A stretch of 64,000 nucleotides of DNA, from contig OX579636.1 in the NCBI GenBank assembly GCA_951230915.1, positions 25,727,567-25,791,566 of the forward strand. Direction: 5' to 3'. Within the stretch, counting starts at the first letter, position 1; each line of letters opens with the position of its first letter. The translations under genes and the position numbers were made by a program. The notes beneath the pieces are model-generated. The model made no database searches. It saw only the letters and a list, made by a program, of their open reading frames with translations, and was not told the DNA's origin. Below are positions 45,743 to 56,960 of the stretch, in pieces. The DNA comes from Antitrichia curtipendula. Lineage: Eukaryota > Streptophyta > Bryopsida > Hypnales > Leucodontaceae.

Positions 45743-48691
45743 CTAAACAGCTACGGGAGCTTCCTGGGGTCTCTTGCTTGCCTTGATACCCCTGATAGCT
45801 GCAAAATTAGCAAAAAAACAATTGCGGGTTAGTCTAAGAATGCGATCTAACAGTAGAAAGTTCTTAGAAAGTTCAGATGAGAAATTCAGAAAGAGATGAG
45901 CTCCTAGAGACTCAACCATCCATAGTGCACGATAAATCTGTTCAGAAGGCTACTTCGATTGAATTGCTAATCATTTAGGAAGCTTCAAGGAAGAATGTAT
46001 TCTAAAGCAACGGCTAGAAGAAAGAGTACACTATATTAAAGCTCGTTTGCAGTACCTAACATTTAGTGAAGTGATAATATTTTGTTTAGCTCGTGAGGTT
46101 AGGGAATACCAGGGAACACAAATATCATAAGAATTTTTTTTTGAATGGATATATACCTTCAGCATAATCCTTGGCACCGAAGACTGCAGACCCTGCTACG
46201 AGCGCATTAGCTCCTGCCTCGATAACCTGTCATAAGCCAACATGGACATTAATTTGGGACAACTTCAACCCTGATTGTCTCGTCTGATACACTAAATTTC
46301 TTTGGTTACAAACAAAAGGCACAGCAAGAAGCTTGACTATTCATTCAATGCTTAAGAGCTTCACCTTGTAAGCATTCTTTGGGGTGACACCACCGTCAAC
46401 CTCAATCCACGGGTTTACGCCCTGAATCACAAATGACACACCACCAAAGTCATTAAGAGAATAATACAGCACATCGAAGACATGGAGGAGAAAGTACCGA
46501 CAGTGGAATCCATAATTATAGAAAACTGTCGCTCACCAATTCTGCACACTTTTTCCTAACATCACGAATCTTCTTGACTTGGGATTCGATAAAGCTCTGT
46601 CCACCAAATCCGGGATTGACAGACATGATCAAGATCAAATCCACACCTGCTCATCCAAATTTGAGACTAATCAGATACATCCTTTCCTTCACAAGCTTTT
46701 TTACATTCTAACTTGACCTTAAGACAGAAGCTCCAGAGCAAGCAGGAAAGTCCCTTGAAGTTGATTGAGTTAAGGTTCATCCAGTTTTATTGTCTACCCC
46801 AAATCACACTGAATGGGACAAAAAGAAAACATTTTAAGAATGGTTACTCCAACACTGATGAGAATAAGCTGTGTGTGGTGACCAATCCTTTAATTCTAGT
46901 TATTGTTCACTGTGCTTACAATCAAGGACGTATTCAATTTGATCCAGAGATGTTCCAGGGTTGAGTACCACTCCGGCCTTCGCTCCCAGACTCTTGATCT
47001 GCAAATTAAAAAATCATAAATGAGATGGAAGACAAAATACATAGCTCTGTAAGCAATAACGACTCCCGTCTAGAACCTAAATTCCATTCATATCTGCAAA
47101 TTAGAGGGTTCCCGAACACAGACCTGATTGATGGTACGGTGCAAGTGGATTGTTGAAGCATTCTCACAATGCACAGAAACAATATCCGCACCAGCCTTGA
47201 TGAAGTCTGGTACACGATTCTCTGGTTCAACAATCATCTAAAGCACAACACCACAAAGTCAACGAGAGACTCTCCACCATGTTAATGATGTCCTAGTAGG
47301 TTCACAAAGCTATGAATGGCAAGTTAAATGTTAATCTAAGAGGACATTAGATCAATATACAAATAATGACAAGTTACTGTGACTCAATCATATTTGTTGC
47401 AAGTACGAAACGAAGTTAATGCCAACGACACTTAACAATGAGTTTTAAAAAAATTCATTGCATTTAACTCAACATGAGGATCGCATGAATTTACCGCCTA
47501 ATAATTTCGCACTGACAAATTTGTCAATCTAATGGAAGGTGTTTTTGTGATATTGCACAAAGCGTCGCTGATTCATATGTAATCCAAATAGCAAATGAAG
47601 GCACTCACCAAGTGCACATCCAAAGGAAGGTCAGTGACGGGGCGAATAGCGTCCACAATGAGAGGGCCAATTGTGATGTTAGGCACGAAACGACCGTCCA
47701 TCACATCGACGTGAATCCAATCACACCCAGCCTCTTCGACAGCCTTGATCTGTTACAATACAATAACAAGCAGACGAAATAAATACCTACAAATCGAAAA
47801 AGCGCGTCCACACTTAAAAATATCACAGGTAATCTACAAGAACGTCAGATCGATATTGACAAACTGTCAAATTAATATCACGTTCATGTTGAATTAAATG
47901 TTCACAATTTGATATCAAGTTAATGCCAATGACACAGACATCACACTAACATAAATTTTAACACCATATGCAGCATACCAACACTAAAAACTACATGAAT
48001 ATAATCTCAATTATCTTGACATTAATGAATATGTAAAGGGGCGGGGAGGGAGTGGTTCTGTGGTTCAGAATTAGTACAAACAAAAACCTAGGGTTTTCGG
48101 TTGGATCCCAGAGCACACGAAACTAAAGAATCCCATAACAATTTCACCATCTGTTCCATTTATCTTCCTCTCAGTACAACTAGAACATCAAATTCAAAAA
48201 TCCAAATCCTAGAATGGAAATCACATAACCAAATTTTCGAAAGGCAATCATAGTACCTGCTCTCCCAACTTGGCAAAGTTGGCAGACAAAATCGAAGGAG
48301 ACACAATAATATCACTCTTGGAGAATCTGTCAACACGAGCACTTGCCTCCACAACTGGCATCATCGCCCTACCACTACATCAATCCCCCCCAAAACTAGG
48401 GTCAGTGTCAAAATCCAACAAAGGCTAAAAAAATTCAGTCAAATTTCGTCAAATTCCGTCAAATTTCGTGGAATTTCAAACGACAGAAGGAGGAATGAAA
48501 TACTCTTTGGGGGGGTCCTGAAATTTGAAGACAATTTACTGCAAAAACGGGGACGAACGAACACACCTGGTGGTAGTAGCAGAGGTTTTGACAGAGCGCG
48601 TCGCCTTCTCCCCCCAGAAGCTGCTCTGCACAGCCATCGACTTCACCGCACAGCCTCCAGCCAAAGCTCCGGACATCGCCATGGTCGTCAT
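45743..48691 (-). CDS. RPE: Ribulose-phosphate 3-epimerase, plastid type, nine exons, 287 aa
   Basis: It interconverts ribulose 5-phosphate and xylulose 5-phosphate in the Calvin-Benson cycle and oxidative pentose phosphate pathway. Exons in order: 48567-48691, 48257-48368, 47609-47749, 47124-47237, 46920-46998, 46537-46646, 46365-46421, 46157-46226 and 45743-45798; all introns GT-AG, phases agree. Residues 1-55 are Ser/Thr/Ala-rich with few acids, as in a chloroplast transit peptide. The TIM barrel follows with family motifs: [29 protein letters not shown] (metal and proton-transfer His/Asp), [40 protein letters not shown] and [11 protein letters not shown]. Length matches plant plastid enzymes. 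The ATG of MTTMAMSG is chosen over one 17 codons upstream because the extra residues do not fit a transit peptide. Confidence 0.97.
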
Positions 48692-49104
48692 CTGGTCACG
48701 AAAATCGCTGAGAAGAAAATCGCTGGAGAAAACAAAATGCAAAGGGAAGGGAAGGGAAGGGAAGGGAAGGCAAGGGGGTCTAACTTAGTTGAGGAATTGC
48801 AACAGAAATGCGCACGACAAACACACTCTCGACACGCGAATGGGTTTGTGTGGAGCTGGGAATTGGGGAATGTGAGGACGGGAGTGTGGAGGGGGGGTTC
48901 TCGGCCTTACAATTGGAAAGGGAAGGAGGATAAGGGAAGAAAAGCGCGCGGCATGGAGACCGACCTTCCGAACTCGTGGCGGAGGTGGTGCCAGCCTTGG
49001 ACGCGGAAGTTCGTTTGGTGGGGTCGTCTCAGTTTTGAACGGTCGTTGACGAAGTTCGTCCTTGGTTCGTTCGGTCGACGTCCAAGTCACAGCCAAACCG
49101 CTTG
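48692..49104 (-). promoter_or_regulatory. Upstream region of RPE, with an (AAGGG)n tract
   Basis: GC-richer than the desert. An AAGGG pentanucleotide repeated about five times (48742-48770) gives a CCCTT tract on the RPE sense strand, as often seen in plant 5' untranslated leaders. No supported gene; frames at 48737-49120 and 48785-49141 come from this tract and flanking DNA. The promoter call is by position. Confidence 0.45.
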
Positions 49105-49346
49105 GGCCAGGGAGGATTGACCCCCTGTATTGATCCATCAAAGGGTAAATGTAAAAAAAAAAAAGGCCCCTTATTTTGTGCTGCTTAAATTTTATGTTTC
49201 TCGATGTCTCCTAGTTATATAGGAGACTCTGATTGCAAATATGAACTCAAAATTTGAAAATTTTATCATTTGCTGCAAATAAAAAATTCCAGTGCTTTCT
49301 GTAGGGATAAAATATGAGGCAATACAGGGGTCAATCCTCCCTGGCC
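49105..49346. mobile_element. Small inverted-repeat element (about 242 bp)
   Basis: GGCCAGGGAGGATTGACCCCCTGTATTG (49105-49132) and CAATACAGGGGTCAATCCTCCCTGGCC (49320-49346) are reverse complements apart from one missing C. The AT-rich interior has no coding capacity. This looks like a foldback MITE placed just upstream of RPE. No convincing target duplication was found. Confidence 0.6.
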
Positions 49347-52300
49347 ATCTAGGTCTGTCTGTGTGCTTGTCCTCGAACTTGGAGAAGGCTTACGGTCTTG
49401 AAAGGATGAATAAGGCACAAGCACCCAAATGTAACAAGAGTCGTTTATTGACACCTAGAATAAGCACTAAAGTAATGCGCAAGTGGATCCGATGCTGTCA
49501 ACTGAATTTACATGAATGTGTCACAATATTGGGGGTGGGGTTCGTGTTGGCCAATAAAATGAACGTGATACAAGCTTACAGTTTCTTGCTTGTGTACGTT
49601 TCCGTTTCCACTTTTGTATTAGTCTACTATCCACAGTAGGTGGATTTAGGCAATTGTTTCCACTAATTTGTATTTTATTTATACAAGCTTGGAAAAATAT
49701 GAAACCAATTTTGTTGGTTTTCTATACCATTTTCTAAGAAGTACGCATCATTTCATTCTGTAGCTACTCTCAAGATCTACAAATCTTGAATAAATGTCAC
49801 ATTTAAGTGCTTGTACCTAAGAAGGTTTCAGTGAACTAGGGAAAACTAGACATGCTATCTAGTGAGAGTGGACCACGTCCAACTTTCAACAAACTGAGGA
49901 ACCAAAGATATATTATTGTCATTGCCCCCATTGACGTTGAATAAAAAGGGAGGAGACTTTGTACATGATGGAAACTATTTATGAGGGATTGGAATTATCT
50001 CAAGGAAATATTCTTCATCTTATTTAAAGACTGACCAAGAAATTCCTTGAATTTTCATCCCAAAGTTTAGATGGATTGTAAGAAATTTCCTCAACAAAGG
50101 GATTTTTTTTAATAGAATTTGTATCTTGTGGGAGGGAGCTTTTGATAATCCCATCAAGGAAAATTTTTATGTGTAGGATCAAGACTATGCCCAAGGAAAT
50201 TATCCTAAAGGACACACAAAGTCAAGGAAATTTCCAAGGGAGTCATTTTCAATTGACATAAAGATGGCGAGTGGAATTTCTAGATATTTCATCCCAAATT
50301 TGAATGGATTGTAAAATTTTCCTTTTACAAAGAGATTTTTTTATAATCCATCTATAAAAGGTCTTTCAGCATTTACAAATGCTACATTTGGTGAAGTTTG
50401 AGTAAAACATTATTGTAATAAGGGGATGTGTAGGGAATGTTTTATTGGCTTTGGACCAAAGTGGAGGAGGTTTTGTATTGACAAAAAATACATATGAGGG
50501 AGCTAATATATGTCTCTACTTGAAAAATAAGCCATTGGTACAACACAAATTCTCATACTTAGAATAGTTTCTTGGTACATTTATTGTAGACAATGCACAA
50601 AAATGATTTTCATTACAATAGTGAAGCTATGGGTATAGATGAAATACAAATGATATAAATGATATTTTATATTTTCATCCCCAAATATATATGGTCATCA
50701 TAAAATGAAAAATACCAACCATAATTCTTTTTAGCAATTTGTCAAGGCATAAACCATATAAAGAAGGTCTAAATTGCTTGCCAATTTTCAATATGTAAAA
50801 GTATGTTAGTTAACATTGTGAAGGTAGTTTGGTGTCTGTTTTGGTATTTAATACACATTGTTTAAAATGCAATTAGCTATTGGTATACTATTGGATTTGC
50901 AAACGCCATTCACTTGGATCATGCAAATATGCATAGACCATGTGTGTAAATATTGATCTTGATGCACTTGGAAGTGACATTCATTTTCTTTGACTTGTAA
51001 GTCACTCCTTGGTAAAAAACATTTACTCTTTGTAGTACAATCATGAGAATGATGAGTGAAGTTGTGGATGGAAGTAGTTTGTTGATAATAGAATGTACAG
51101 TTGTTGCAAACAATAGTAGTTATCCTTTAGAAATATTGCAACTTCAAAAAATATATGCAGTTATGCCTATAGAATTTGATACACCTTTGCATAACCTCAC
51201 ACGCATCATTGATTTATAATGTATCTGACTACAAATCCCAACATTTTGGGTTATAAAATATGTAAAGGAGTCTCATATTTTCACTTGAAAGTTGAACAAT
51301 TTGTATCTTGTCGTAACGCAACTATTGAAAGTTTGACCTAATATCCAATTGGTCCTTTACCTATTCAAATTTGAGTTTTTAAGATTTCAAATTCCATTTT
51401 AAATTACCCTTATGTGTATTTTCAAAAAGTGAGATACTTACATATTAACTTAGAAAGCCCAATTTTTAAAGAAATTAAAAAAAATCGACACAAAACATGC
51501 ATGGTTGAAAAATATACTAGTGACAAAAGTTTGTAATAACTCTTATCTGATTTCAATGCCACATACACTTTCATTTTGATCATTATTGCACCTCTTGTAT
51601 GTCTAAGAAGGATGAAAATGTTCACATAATTTATAGGTATGGTGATATATTTGAGTATGAGAAGATTTAGCTATTTAAATGACACCCAAATCCAAATCAT
51701 TGATGTTTTTTGAGGTATTAAATGAATGGTCAATTTATGTCTTGCCCTATTATAATACATGATTTGTATTTCAAAATTCAACTACATTCCAATAAATAAG
51801 ATTTTTCACATATGTATAAAAATTAATTAGAAAAACTTAGGTCACGCTTAAAAGAGAGAGAAATAATTCTACTTTAGTTTGGAACCGACGTACTTGAAGA
51901 GTTTGTTTGTTCAAGGTCCTACATTGAGCCAAACATGTTGTTCCTCCCCTCCCCCGCCTTCTAGAAATTGAGAGCCGTTGATTTTTGTTAAAAAAAAATT
52001 TGCACACCCCTCCAATGTCGTTGATCTTGAAAAATAGCTTGAGATACAAATACGGATATAATTATAAGTTTAGATACAGATACAGATACGATAAATTAGT
52101 GTCTGTCTGGTGCAGCCACTTTTGAATGCATAGTGACACTTTGTGCGCACAATTTTTAAAAAAAATTAATAAAAGTTTTAACCTCATCCCACCCCCTCTT
52201 ATAATTTTAGGAGGATGCAAAAGTTTTTAAGATTAAAATTAAAATTTTAACACCCCCCCATCCCCCTCTTATAATTTTGGGAGGGTGGGATTGCAAACAA

Positions 52301-54429
52301 TCAGTATGGGATAATCTCATATTGTCGTATCCGTATCCCGTGGTTCGTATCCATATATGATTGTATCATATTCATATGCATATTTGTACCGTATTTCTTA
52401 TGTACATCTGATGGCTATTGATTTTTCTTTGGGGGGGGGCATTTTTAAAAAAATGAATTGGACAGCTCTTGATTTTTGTGGTTTGTGTTTGTGGTGGAGG
52501 ACACACACAACTATGTTGCCTCTTTTCACTGGATTGTATGGATACAAATATGAAGGAGGGATATTGAGGAGAGATATGTCCTATATTGAATGCCCCCCCA
52601 TCCTACCTAAAAATTCAAAGTAGAGTGGTGGATGGGAGGGAGGGGGGGCTGATTTCAATTTGATTCAATTTAAATTTTTTTATAAATCACCCATGGGGGT
52701 GTCACTCGGGAAGTGGGAGTAAATTTTAATTTTTTTTGAGCTCATTGTGACAATTTGTCACAATGACAATGACAATGAGCTCAAAAGATGTAGTAATTGC
52801 ATTGCACCCACATTCGTTCAAGGTCCCACTATATTGTTCATTGGACAATATATGTAACATTTGAACTACATACTCATGTTAGAGGGTAGAATATATACTA
52901 CATTAGATTGGAGTATATTTCTAGTAGTACTTGTTGGTTGTCTTTTTGTGGTATTGGGGTTATGTTAATGGTTGTAAGATTCTTTTGGAGTTGGTGTTTG
53001 TATTGTCATTTGTTTATTATGTAATGGTTGTCTTAGTAGCACTAGATCTAGCACTGGGTAGATGGTTATTTTTTAATGTTGTAGATGTGTTAGCAGAGTG
53101 GTTTGGGAATAAAATCCTTTGTGTATGAAGCTTTAGTGAGAGTACTGGTACCAAGATGAAGCATAAAGTTTGTGCTTATGACAACTATAATGGCATTATG
53201 CTTGTGAGCTATTTCTTTGCTATATGTCAGAGATAGTGGGATATTTATGGTTGTCTACATTAGCGATGATAGCTATAACAATGCTATAAGTAAAGTCAAG
53301 ATGACATTAATGTGTTGGTCTTTGATTGAAGGTTTAGATTGTAGTTATATAGCATGTAGTTGGAAAGATGTGAACTTGGTGAAGTCATTGATAATTTTAT
53401 GTTTTGGATGACCTTTTTTAAACATTATAGCATGGATTAGTTTGTGTAGATACATTAGATGAGATTGAGGTGCTAAAAGAGTCCACAAATTCCCGGACAA
53501 TGGGGAATAGTGCCCCCCTCCCCCAAAAGAAATCCAAAAAAAATAAAATCAGCCAACTATAAGGCCTGAAATGTACGGGACAATTTAATGACATGAAAAA
53601 AAAACTTTGTTTACAAATGATTGGAAACTTTGCTTCATTAGAAATCTAACATGATTAAGAGATTGCCATGTCAGATTTTATTAAAAAAAATTTAATCATT
53701 TAAAAAATAATAATATTTTAAATATTAAATATTTTGACTAGTTCACAACTTGGAGAACAAGTCTGAAACAGACCATTTTTGACCTCAAATCTCGTCTAGT
53801 GGTAGTGGATGTGATTTTTTGAGTTTTGTGTGAGTACATTTATATTGTTTTGAATTGTTAAATGGTGGTACTTTTTGATTTTAAGATGATTTCATGCTTA
53901 GGAAGAAATTGAAAGGAATTTATATATATATTTATGAGTCTTATGGGATTGATGGAGTTTAGCTTGATGCTCACATGTTTATATATATTCTTGTTTTATA
54001 GTTTCCTGAGGTGACTTTAGAAGAGTGATTTGTAGTTGGAAAGGTGTGCAAGGTAGAAGCACTCATTTTAAGTCCATGTATCCATTGATTGACTACAAAA
54101 TTTCTTTAAAGTGTCCCTCAAAGTACCTTGAAACCATCCCATGTTTAACTGTGGGTGGTGGGTGGTGAGTTTTTTAGATTTTTGTATCAAAATCAAGGCA
54201 ACTTTATTAGAGTGTTGTTTTAGGTGCTCTAGGGAGCTTTCCTTTGAAAATTAATATAAAATAGATGCCTTATCCATTTTTTTATTTTATTTTAAAATTC
54301 ATGATTTTCAATTGCCAATACTACAAAAGTATTTTTTACTAGCAAAAAGTGCTTCCAACTATGCTAAATTACTTAAATTCAAAAGAATGGGTGTTTCTGC
54401 CTTATATGTTAGTTCTTTCCAAGTTCATA
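49347..54429. other. AT-rich desert with G/C homopolymer patches
   Basis: No supported gene. 50030-50340 has two diverged direct copies of TTTTCATCCCAAAGTTTAGATGGATTGTAA / TTTCATCCCAAATTTGAATGGATTGTAA about 250 bp apart. 52185-52285 has two direct copies of CCCCCTCTTATAATTTT(A/G)GGAGG. 51540-51790 resembles 33300-33500. Runs of G or C up to nine occur at 52430-52440 and 52240-52265. Frames at 52357-52623, 52931-53128 and 53217-53411 lack domains and are probably chance. Confidence 0.4.
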
Positions 54430-54482
54430 TGGCTATACCAACGCTACAAATATAAAAATCTAATAGAAATCCACTCAGAACA

Positions 54483-54890
54483 TTGCAACACACCCTTCCA
54501 CAAAATATTTTGGATTCCCTGACAACAACGTTCAACATCTCCCACTCATACTTCTCCTTACCAATTACTTGCTCTACACAGATCACAAAATTTTACTCTC
54601 TATTTGACAGAGACAAAATATTTGGATCATTCGGCAAAGCCTTTGAATATAAATGGAAAGGCATCGGTTTTACTCATCCACATGATGAAGAAACAGCCCA
54701 ACAAGCCCTACACTGGGCAAGACTAGCAGCCCAACATGATCCAAACACTATAACTATACTCGCCATACCAAACATAAATTGGTACCAAAATTTCTCTCCA
54801 CATACTGGGCCATTTGAAGACACACATGTTATTGTCTACTTTGCTGCAGACACCATTACATATGAAGAACCAACCATCCCCCTAAGCTAA
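54483..54890 (+). pseudogene. PCIF1-like N6-adenine methyltransferase-like domain, apparently inactive
   Basis: An open frame of 135 codons; codons upstream (from about 54456) also fit, so the true N-terminus is unclear. Landmarks in order match the PCIF1 methyltransferase core: a YFSLPITC segment (PCIF1 has an F-S-P-L-N-C type segment), FDRDKIFGSFGKAF (an acidic-then-FGS turn), KGIGFTHPHDEE where the catalytic NPPF motif is expected, an amphipathic helix (QQALHWARLAA), and the strand ITILAIPNINW (F-I-P-x-W type). The NPPF position reads THPH, so the adenine-binding Asn and Phe are missing and activity is unlikely. The family match is my inference from motif order and spacing, not a search. 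Human PCIF1 methylates cap-adjacent adenosine; the role inside a retroelement is unknown. Confidence 0.55.
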
Positions 54891-55081
54891 ATAAAAGACC
54901 ACGCACGGAACCACTTGCGCTACATATCATATGTATACACCACCAAGATCACAATATTGGCCCACCCAACTAACTAAACTCTCTCACAACAATCCTCCAA
55001 AATATGCAAATAACACAATATCACATAAAAATTGCTGCTCCAACACCCAATAATGTAAAAGTGAACAAAAACTCTAAATGA

Positions 55082-56041
55082 AATAACCTCACATACACAA
55101 CCAACTACAAACCAAAAAATATATATATACCCCCATTATCCAACTATGCAACTAACCCACAATTAAAATTTCCATCGCAATATAGCTACTACACTGACAA
55201 ATCATTTATACCACCTAAACGACATGCAGATGGCCATTGGATACGTGAAAAAGCAGCATACGATATATACAACCTCTCCAAAGATGTAATCCAAATTTCT
55301 AAACGACTACCCGGCCTACAAACTAGCTTCAGAGCCGAGCTAATAGCCATACAGAAAACACTACGTATAATCACCACCAAATATCCATATGAACCAGCAT
55401 ACATATTCACCGACTGTCTAAACTGCCTACACGTACTCAACACACAGTTAAAACACCCTATGATGTATCATAACCATGTAGATAAAATCATTCTAGAATC
55501 TATGGTAGCATTACTACAAAGCCGAACACAACCTACGACGATATACAAAATCAAAGCCTATGTTAATATTGAAGGAAATGAAAAAGCAGACAAACTCGCC
55601 AAAAATGGGACTACAAAGATATACAAATTTGCCTCTAAATCCTACAAATTTGCGCACACTACGCCATTCTACTACCAAAAAGACGAATGGCCAGGCCCAG
55701 CCCATTGTCCCGACAAAGGCCCTGTGAGATGTCTTAAAACATACATCACCAAATATGATCGTGAGAAGAACCTAAATGTACTAACACAAAGATTCCCCAA
55801 CATTAGCAAATGGACACTCAATCCCAATATAGATAACGACCTTTCTAATGAATTTTGGTCTAACACCGAAATAACATACTCACAAAAAACAAGCCTACTA
55901 AAATTCCGCACCGGCCAATATATGGGAAATGCTAGAAAACAACTATTTTTTGGTATAACAAGATTTCCATCCATCACATGCTCCATATGTAACTCCAATG
56001 ACGTAGATACATGGCTCCATGTACTCCTCAAATGCAAATGA
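55082..56041 (+). pseudogene. Retroelement RNase H domain plus CCHC zinc motif
   Basis: The frame is open from 55082 to the TGA at 56039-56041. RNase H landmarks with acidic residues: YYTDKSF (Asp), FRAELIAIQ (Glu), YIFTDCLN (Asp) and EGNEKADKLAKNG (Asp), so all four carboxylates persist. The His usually found in the K-A-H-x-G-I-x-G-N-E motif is Tyr here (KAYVNIEGNEKAD). The C-terminal part has CSICNSNDVDTWLHVLLKC, a C-x2-C-x9-H-x4-C motif typical of the segment before restriction-like endonucleases of non-LTR elements. The stop at 56039 falls immediately after this motif and is probably a mutation, because the frame continues sensibly beyond it. In the element, RNase H would remove RNA template during reverse transcription. 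Confidence 0.85.
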
Positions 56042-56584
56042 CACCACATCCACGCCCTCAGAGTCAAAAGACATAACAAAGTTGTATGGAAACTAAGAAA
56101 ACTACTTTTATCCACCGTCAAAACTAGAAACTACACTCTCATGAAAGCAGGAACATTCAACAACAATCCACAAGAAAATACAGTTCTCCCATGGCTCCTA
56201 CCCTGCTCTTGCGAACGACAAAGATGTCACTGCAACGCTAGATTAAAACCAGATATCCTATGTGTCAAAGGACTCCCCTACCAAAACACTCCACCAAATA
56301 AACCAAATAATAATTCACTATACAATTCATTGAATTCACATACTCTAATGACAGATTCTCACAAACAACAATAGATAATAAAATCCAGAAATACCAACCA
56401 CTAATTAATACCATCAGTGCCCAAGGCCCAAGGGTGGAAGATAGACCCACTTATTGTCATCACAGCATGAGCCCAAGGGACAACACATGCCCCATCCATG
56501 CATCTTCTTGAAACCAAACTCCAGCTATCCGAAACCGCTCTAAAACACACTTTCAAAGCAATAAATACCATAGCCAAACAATAG
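56042..56584 (+). pseudogene. Restriction-like endonuclease (PD-(D/E)XK) of a non-LTR retrotransposon, frameshifted
   Basis: Reading on from the zinc motif: HHIHALRVKRHNKVVW (the basic R-H-N segment), CSCERQRCHCNARLKPDIL (Arg and the PD motif), then after a frame change FIEFTYSNDRF (the catalytic Glu) and KIQKYQPL (Lys). After a second frame change comes WKIDPLIVITA, then a stop, then AQGTTHAPS, ending KAINTIAKQ-stop at 56584. The order R-H-N, R-x2-PD, E-F-T-Y-x3-R, K-x2-K-Y matches RLE domains that nick target DNA for target-primed reverse transcription. Three disabling changes are visible. Confidence 0.75.
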
Positions 56585-56640
56585 CCAAACAATATGCTCG
56601 ATCAATTATCCTACACAAAAGAAAAAATAGAAAATAATCA

Positions 56641-56834
56641 ACCACTCCCAACGGAATAAAAACTATATAATACACAATAAAAACAAAAAGGAAGGGGTAG
56701 TGATGAAAATCACTCTTTCTTCGTGTTAACATTAAATGTAAACACTTGTCTCAGATTAGGTGGATGGGGCCGGTTGGTTGGAACACTTCCTACTTTAATG
56801 GTCACTCTATAGCAGCACCAAGTCTTTATGCTAT
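56641..56834. other. 3' flank of the retroelement
   Basis: A-rich plus-strand sequence (AAAACTATATAATACACAATAAAAACAAAAAGG) passes into unique-looking DNA. It may contain the element's 3' untranslated end; no poly(A) tail or target duplication could be defined. Confidence 0.35.
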
Positions 56835-56960
56835 CGCTCAAACAGGCCCAACGGGAATCGAACCCGGACCGCTTAAATCATGAAACACAGTTCCTCTCCA
56901 ACCAACCTCTGAACTCATGACTTGGTGACCTTCTACCACCTACATTACATTTATACTTCA
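56835..56960 (-). repeat. tRNA-derived SINE-like unit with pol III A and B boxes
   Basis: On the minus strand, AGTTCAGAGG (56915-56906) fits an A box with one mismatch, and GGTTCGATTCC (56864-56854) is a perfect B box about 41 nt further on. The B box sits in a T-arm-like CGGG-TTCGATT-CCCG hairpin. A matching acceptor stem and a normal anticodon arm are absent, so this is not a functional tRNA gene. It is best explained as a tRNA-derived SINE or a degenerate tRNA pseudogene. Confidence 0.55.

Larger units (their letters stand above)
54430..56640 (+). mobile_element. Decayed non-LTR retrotransposon, 3' part (methyltransferase-like, RNase H, zinc motif, restriction-like endonuclease)
   Basis: A run of element-like coding segments on the plus strand, in order: a PCIF1-like domain (54483-54890), an interrupted linker, RNase H (from about 55180), a C-x2-C-x9-H-x4-C motif, and a PD-(D/E)XK restriction-like endonuclease to about 56584. 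Breaks are visible: a frame change between about 54885 and 54900, stops at 54971, 55079 and 56039, and frame changes near 56315-56330 and 56430. No reverse transcriptase is recognisable upstream, so the copy appears 5'-truncated. Composition is A- and C-rich on this strand, unlike the neighbours. RLE-bearing non-LTR elements are known in several eukaryotic groups; finding one with RNase H and a methyltransferase-like domain in plant DNA is unusual. Outer boundaries are approximate. Confidence 0.8.

Noticed and set aside
56835..56960. Functional tRNA gene
   Set aside because: Acceptor stem and anticodon arm do not pair properly; only the pol III boxes and T arm are tRNA-like.
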